DNA from: Desmodesmus armatus
Taxonomy: Eukaryota > Chlorophyta > Chlorophyceae > Sphaeropleales > Scenedesmaceae
Reading direction: 5' to 3'
Assembly (NCBI GenBank): GCA_007449985.2
Contig: VIIQ02000775.1
Span: 62,001-126,000, forward strand
DNA: 64,000 nucleotides
Shown: positions 58,591-64,000 of the stretch, one piece after another
Layout of the letters: each line of letters begins with the position of its first letter
How positions within the stretch are numbered: the stretch's first letter is position 1
The notes under the pieces: model-generated
Told to the model about the DNA's origin: nothing
What the model saw: the letters and a program-made list of their open reading frames with translations, nothing else
Database searches by the model: none
Position numbers and translations under genes: made by a program

Positions 58591-59994
58591 ATGCCTCCGC
58601 TGCAGCCCTTTAGCAGCTGCTTTAGCCCACTTGGCGACACACAGCACCCTCTGGGGAGGGCGTCAGGCCTCTTACACCCCACCAATGGAACGTTGGGTCA
58701 GCAGCAGCAGCAGTGGAAGCGAGCTCGCTTGACACCCCGCCAAGCACTGCGACCAACAGCCTCACTCACAAGCAGTAGCAGCAGCAGCAGAGGTATCAGC
58801 AGTATACACAGCAGCAGTATACGCAGCCATGGCAGCAGCTTACATCAGCGATCACTACGTTGCTGTGCGCGCAAGAGCAAGCAGCAGCAGCAACAGGACG
58901 CAGCAGCAGCAGCAGACCCAGCAGCAGATGTCCCTGAGCGCGTCATGCTGCAGGTGCAGCCCGCAGACGGGGAAAACCCCGCGGTTTACGTGGGATTCGA
59001 TCCCGAGACCATGGAGCTGGTGCCAAAGTATGTGTTGACGGAGGAGCTGCTTGAGGGGCTGGATGGTGTGGATGCAGCACAGCCTGGCGGAGCAGCAGCA
59101 GCGGATGAAGCAGCAGCAGAGGCACTGCAGGTGAGCATATGTGTGTGTGTCAGACCTGCACAGGGTAGTATCTGAGAAACATGGATCGACTCTTGGGGCT
59201 TGCATTTGGTCAGGCTACTTGCACCCTCTGCGCATTTGTGCAAACAATAACAATGACGGGGGGGGGGGGGGGGGCGGGAGCAGTAGCAGCGGCGGATGCA
59301 GCAGCAGCAGCAGAGGCACTGCAGGTGAGCATGTGTTGAACACCTGAGGCCTGCACAGCGTGGTGGTGGTATCTTACAGGGCATGGGTCGCATGTTGGGG
59401 CTTGCATTGGATCGGGCTCCTTGCACCCTCTGCGCATCGATGCAAACAATGACAATGATGGGGGGGAGCAGTAACAGTAGCGGATTCAGCACCAGCAGAG
59501 GGACTGCAAGCGAGCATGTATGTGTGTGTCAAGACCTGCACAGCTTGCTGGTGGTATTTTATGGGACATGGATTGACTTGGGGCTTGCATTGGATTGGGC
59601 TCTCTGCACCCTATGCGCATTCATGTGCATTCGTGCAAACAATGACTGGGTGGTGGAGGGGCAGTAGCAGCTGTGGATGCAGCAGCAGCTGAGGCACTGC
59701 AGGTGAGTGCTGGTGGAGGTACAAGGCGGTGGAACATGGATTGGGTCCTTGGGGTTGCTGGGGTTGCCGCTGACAGCAGCAGCGGGCACAGCAGCAGCAG
59801 CAGCAGTGGCATTTGCAGGTGAGCTTGTGTGTCTTCTTCGGACCTGCAAAGGTTGGTGGTTACCCAATAGTTGTGAGATTCAGTGGGGGACACAGATTGA
59901 GCCTTGGGGCTTGAGGGCTAGTTTCAACTGGATTCACTGGGTCCTTTGCGGCCTCTTTGCAACGTCCAAGCAATCATGTAGTTTCAGCTGAGTT

Positions 59995-60045
<51 letters not shown>

Positions 60046-63000
60046 GAAGCAGCAGGAGAGTGAGGTGCTGAGGTGCTGCAGGGGGCGTGGCAGCGCCTGG
60101 ATTACTAATCAGGGGCACGGATGGGTCAGCACTGGGGCTTGCTGTTTGTTGCCTCACAGCAGTGGGGGATGCTGCAGCAGTTGAAGCCTACACGCGGCCA
60201 CATTTCCTTCAGCTGCTGCTGCATTCCCCACTGATGCAGCAGCTGAGGCAGCACAGGGTGGTGTGGGTGCAGGCTGCATCAGGGCCTGAGCAGGTGTGTG
60301 CTGTGTATCTTTCTGCACAGTATTATACTGGTTCATGTTATCAGGAGACGGTTGCAACTCAACAATCGACATGTGCAAAGGCCGCCTTGATAACCAGTTG
60401 ATGACTCATCAAGGGTGCCCAACGTTGCTGTAGCAGGGGCTGTATGACTGATGGGGTTTGCGCAGACCCCCCCCCCCCCGCCCCCCGGGGGGTGGCGGGG
60501 TACGCATTCTTTGGCAGGGAGTAGCACGCTCCTGGCTGGAGTTGTTTGAAGCATGGCGCCTTGCAACACCAACAATGTGACAGTGCCACCTCATGAGCCC
60601 CATTGGCACCCGGTTGTGGTGCAGCGTGTTTGGGAACTTTTTGACTGTATTGACGGCTGCCTTGCGAGCGATCTCAATCGCCCCCACACTTGACCTGAGA
60701 GATTGCATTACGACAGGCCCTTTGGATCACCCTCATGATCCATTGGCCCGCTGGCTAGTGCTGAGGTTTGGGATCCCTTCCCACAATCACTGTACGGTAC
60801 TGTATCAGTGACAGAAGCGCTCCTTTTGTCTGTCCTGTGCAGGTACCTGACCTGCGTGTTGTGACTGATGAGGAGCAGCTGGAGCTGATTGGGGACGGAC
60901 TACCCATCATCAACGGGGTAAGTGGGGTGGGGGTGGGGGAGGGGTGTTAGAGAGGGGGATACAGTTTTGAGGGGGGCGGGGGAGGGAGATGGAGAGAGCG
61001 GGCGAGTGCAAGCTTGAAAATGGGGAGGAATTCAAGGCAAGGAAGGATACTTGGGCTATTCTTCGGCCATCTGTCACAATTACAGGAAGACACTCGGTCA
61101 GGGAACACTTTCTAGGAACTGAGGCTCAGTGTCGCAGCCGGGTCAAGCAGCCAGCAAACGTATGCCTAGCAGAACAGGGTGTCAATACCGTCCTGAAGTT
61201 GACAAGTGCAGGCAAGCTGCAGTTGTTCCCAGGCCGGTAGGCAGGCCGCCTGGGAAGTTATTGTGATAGCTTCTCCACATCACCCGCCCAGGTCCTGCTC
61301 AGCTCAGCACCATACTACCTTGCCCGCTCACACAGCTGGGCAATGCTTGATTGTGCGAGCTGGTACATCTGTGTGAGCGGTGGGCACTGCCAATGATTGC
61401 TTTCGATGCAGAGGCACGGTGTGTCATGTCCATTAGTTCACCTGCTAGGGCGGTCCTGGCGCCAGGGTTTGACTGGTGGCTGGCCCGTGTGGGCACACGG
61501 TTGGCGGGATTCTGCCTTATTTTTCACCCACAAGAACAGGCTTTATGTGGCATCATGTACAATGCTCCTGCTGCTGTTGCTGTCCCTGCAGGAGGAGTGG
61601 CCTGAGATGTACTGGAAGGCCCTCCAAGACCTCCACAGTGGCACACCTCTCAAGGTGCCACAGCCACACCCTAAGTTCAGCTTGGAGGTAAGCCAGGTGT
61701 AGTGCAATAATTTATCACATACTACAAAGGGCTGTGGCAGAGGGGAGGGTTTGAGGCTTGCGCATGGATAATGATGCTGGAAGCCTGTAGCTCCTTGTGT
61801 GGGAGCCAGTGTCGTTGGGACAGCAGCACAACACAACACAACATGGCATATCATCTTCCAAAGCGGTGCATCACCCCTTGCAGCGCGACCTGCTTGCCAT
61901 GTGCCCCCCCCCCCACACACACACGAGACTCGCATGTAATCCATATGTTCTCCACACACACATTCCTGAGTGGTGTTCCACCTACACATGCATGGCCTGT
62001 ATGTTCACCCTATGTGAACACACATCCACACACAGGACCTGCGTCACATTGCGTCTGAGGGCCCCCCGCTTCAGGTGACAAGCACCTCCTTGTCATGGAA
62101 GGGCTTCAGGTCCTTCACACGTCGTGTGTGTCACGGCATGACATATGGGTCACCACTCTCAACTGCAGGGTTATTGCCCCCCCCCCCCCCACCACCACCA
62201 CAAACACAAAAACTCACCCTCACACACCTACACCCACATGCAGGACCTGCGCCGCATTGCGTCTGAGGGCCCTCGCTTCAGTGATGTAGTGCTGGAGCAT
62301 GCTGAGCTGATCAACGACCCAGGGGACAAACCACTGGTGGCGGCTGACCTACCTGACAGGCCAATGGCTGAGGCCTACAACTACATACCCTTCGCAGTGC
62401 TGGGGGACTACAGGTCTGTTTGGGGGGGGGGGGGGCGGGGCGCGGAGGGGGGGGGGAACTGCATTCGAGTCGCCATGATGCCATTTGTTTGTTGGACCAG
62501 GGTAGCCAGCGGGGTGTGGCGTTTGCTTACAAACCCTTCGCAGTGCTGGGGGACTACAGGTTGGGGGGGGGGGGGGGGGGGGGGAGACATGCCCAATGAG
62601 AGTGCATGCAGGTCCAGAAGGTGTGTGGTGGTCATGGGGGTGGGGGTCCAGAACGGTCTGGCTGTGGCCCTGTGTTTATCGCCAAGGAAAGGCTGTGCCA
62701 CAGCATGTGTGTGGATTTGAGTGTGCGAGTTAGTGGGCGGGCGGGCAGGCGGGCAAGCGGGCCTGTGTGCCACACAGCGCCTATGCGCCTGCGTTGTGCG
62801 TGTGACGAATCTTGAGGAAGCAGCATTGAACACATATGTTGTTCCTGTGTGGCCCTGTTCCTGTATGCCTGCTGTTCAGGTCTGACCTTGAGCCCAACTG
62901 GATGGACCTTCCTGAGATGCACCCAGCAGTGTTCATGCAGGGACTCAAACACAGAAACTGGACAAGCAGCGAATACAAGTGAGCGCGGGAGGGGGGGCAT

Positions 63001-63912
63001 CACATGAATGGTGTACTTTTGAAGAGCAAAGCAAGCCAAAAACCTGCCAAAAACACACACGGAGGGCCCTGGCAGTCAGGGAGGTATGCGGATTGCTTCT
63101 CTGACTGCCAGGGAGGCAATACGCATACCTCCTTTACTGCCAGGGCTCTCCGTGTGTGTTTTTGGCAGGGCTTTGGGTTGCTTAGCGATAAATTGGATGA
63201 GCAGCAGCACCACCCATAGGCAATCAGGATGAGCAGCAGCACCACCCAACTCCTGCGCTGGCACGGCAGCAACACCAAAGTTGTCCTTTAAGATAGTTCT
63301 ACCTACCTGCATCAGCACAGTCAGCCTTCGGTTTGCTTTCAAGAGCTTTCATCACGCACCACAGCCTGTCGCTCCTAACATGCCGCTTCACACCCACGCC
63401 TCCCCCTCCTCCTCCCCCCCCCCCCCCCGCGTCCGCTGTCTCTCCAGGCCTGGTGCGAGTCCGTGGCGTGTTCAGTTCTACCGCTGCGGCTACCAGGCGG
63501 TGTCAGGCTGGCCTGGTTGGCGTGCTGTGGTGACGTCAGGGGGTGGTGACAAGGCGTGGGTGGACCTGCCTGCACCGGGACCTGAGGCATTCCTGGAGGA
63601 CTATGCAACAGCAGGTACGTGTACTTAGGGTTTAGGGTTTGGGTTTACCAACCCTAACCCTACTAACCCTCAGGTACAGGTATCTGTCAGTAGACCCCTT
63701 TGGACACCCTCGTGAGCTCATGGCTCGCGGGCTAGTGCCAATGTTGGGACTCTGTCCCAAAGTAGTACTGCACTGTACTGTACTGTACTGTACTGTACTC
63801 AGTAACACACATAGGCTGAGTGGATCTACACAGCCACAGAGCGTCTTACATCACATGCATCATTTTAAATGTCCGAATTGTTGTTGCCAGGGTGTCGGGA
63901 GCAAGAGTCCAT
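58591..63912 (+). CDS. Unknown protein, N-terminally plastid-like, 3' end beyond the window
   Basis: Predicted exons are 58591-59130, one ending at 60293 (start near 60160), 60843-60917, 61292-61372, 61592-61687, optionally 62036-62074, then 62244-62413, 62880-62978, 63448-63614 and 63891-63912, with the gene continuing right. The join between the first exon and the one ending at 60293 is unresolved: the second needs phase 1 and the first ends in phase 0. The first ~95 residues are Ser/Arg/Gln-rich with almost no acids, ending LRCCARKSK, like a plastid transit peptide. Conserved-looking stretches follow: PAVYVGFDPETMELVPKYVL, VVTDEEQLELIGDGLPIING, PYYLARSHSWAML, EEWPEMYWKALQDL, EAYNYIPFAVLGDYRSDLEP, LKHRNWTSSEYKPG and FYRCGYQAVSGWPGWRAVV. 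I recognise no family. Three junctions are tandemly duplicated. Confidence 0.6.
59090..59830 (+). repeat. Tandem duplication of an exon end and its intron, five donor copies
   Basis: The Ala-coding exon end and the following intron recur at about 59090, 59281, 59471, 59662 and 59780. Donor sites fall at 59131, 59325, 59510, 59703 and 59819, so spacings are 194, 185, 193 and 116. Four copies keep GTGAGC or GTGAGT; the third has GCGAGC. Each unit has a GCAGCAG-rich end, TTGGGGCTTGCAT and TGCACCCTCTGCGCAT-like blocks. Confidence 0.85.
59996..60040. repeat. CAG15 trinucleotide repeat
   Basis: Fifteen perfect CAG units are followed by interrupted AAG/CAG units to about 60056. The tract lies in the intron or possibly an unresolved exon of the unknown gene. 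Confidence 0.9.
62036..62074 (+). other. Possible 39-nt cassette exon born by duplication
   Basis: CAG acceptor, 13 codons (DLRHIASEGPPLQ) and a GTGACA donor precede the main exon that begins DLRRIASEGPRF at 62244. It is in phase with both neighbours, so inclusion would add 13 residues without a frameshift. Confidence 0.5.
62385..62584 (+). repeat. Duplicated exon end followed by G runs
   Basis: ACCCTTCGCAGTGCTGGGGG plus ACTACAGGT occurs at about 62386-62415 (the exon end) and again at about 62533-62562 in the intron. Both are followed by long G tracts, the second a G22 run at 62563-62584. Confidence 0.85.
63026..63186. ncRNA. Long intronic hairpin, candidate small-RNA precursor or fold-back element
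   Basis: The inner arms 63045-63096 and 63116-63167 pair at about 49 of 52 positions around a 19-nt loop. Weaker pairing extends to 63026 and 63186, for a ~71-bp stem. It lies in the intron 62979-63447 of the unknown gene. It carries no coding motifs and no clear target duplication. Expression as RNA is inference. Confidence 0.55.
63196..63248. repeat. 21-bp direct repeat, two copies
   Basis: A 21-bp unit starting GATGAGCAGCAGCACCACCC occurs at 63196-63216 and 63228-63248, 32 bases apart, just right of the hairpin. Confidence 0.9.
63625..63672. repeat. Telomere-like TTTAGGG tract, both orientations
   Basis: About three TTTAGGG-type units are followed, after a short gap, by CCCTAAC-type units in opposite orientation. 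The tract begins ten bases after a predicted splice donor at 63615. Confidence 0.75.
63765..63800. repeat. TGTAC pentanucleotide microsatellite
   Basis: About six units of CTGTA/TGTAC run in tandem within the intron before the last visible exon. Confidence 0.85.
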
Positions 63913-64000
63913 GTAAGTCACACCAGGACAATGGCACTGCAAGTGGGGTGGCAAAGGGACTGACGCCAACCTCTGGGTGTGTCAGCCTGAGTGGCACTCA

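Noticed and set aside
1..64000. CRISPR array, prokaryotic operon, rRNA or prophage
   Set aside because: No spaced direct repeats of CRISPR type, no rRNA-like sequence and no prokaryotic gene packing; the intron-rich genes are nuclear eukaryotic.

Overview
The window is nuclear DNA of a green alga, most likely a chlorophycean. Its genes are GC-rich and cut into many short exons with GT-AG introns, the coding sequence is full of CAG/GCA runs, the polyadenylation motif TGTAA recurs downstream of stop codons, and several products are plant- or plastid-type (pheophorbide a oxygenase-like Rieske protein, CemA-like envelope protein, plastid transit peptides). Two short TTTAGGG-type telomere-like tracts would suit a Sphaeropleales-like rather than a Volvocales-like alga, but that is a weak clue.

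Layout. Bases 1-13107 carry three minus-strand genes: a glutamine-rich bZIP transcription factor (547-4290), an unrecognised multi-pass membrane protein (5932-9101) and a plastid-type protein with a PLAT-like domain plus membrane segments (10195-13107). A 315-base divergent promoter separates the last of these from three plus-strand genes: a DIS3L2/SOV-type RNB exoribonuclease (13423-21902), pyruvate decarboxylase (22611-28719) and the proteasome beta-1 subunit (30676-32127). A pheophorbide a oxygenase-like Rieske gene follows on the minus strand (33332-37817). Then come an intronless ankyrin-repeat protein (40138-42519), a CemA/PxcA-like plastid envelope protein (44114-47366) and a small EF-hand-like membrane protein (48358-50989), all on the plus strand. 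A plus-strand gene of unknown function starts at 58591 and runs off the right edge.

Between 51.8 and 57.5 kb lies a repeat island: two large inverted arms, each with an identical initiator tRNA-Met gene, peppered with short 5'-truncated non-LTR retrotransposon insertions that end in an ATC-repeat tail. The insertions have clear target-site duplications, and one arm keeps the empty site of the largest insertion. Elsewhere there is a 245-bp hAT-type MITE with an exact 8-bp target duplication (39577-39821), a second 260-bp MITE (57651-57910) with a broken relative at 39.3 kb, and a 160-base intronic hairpin near 63.1 kb.

The genes do not form a pathway; they are independent housekeeping and plastid genes. 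The shared oddity is local tandem duplication of exon/intron junctions, seen three times in the last gene, once in the Rieske gene and, as a 56-bp duplication at the stop codon, in the PLAT-like gene. Several copies sit next to long G or C homopolymers. Exon coordinates were set by hand from splice consensus and reading-frame continuity; they are predictions, not transcript-supported.
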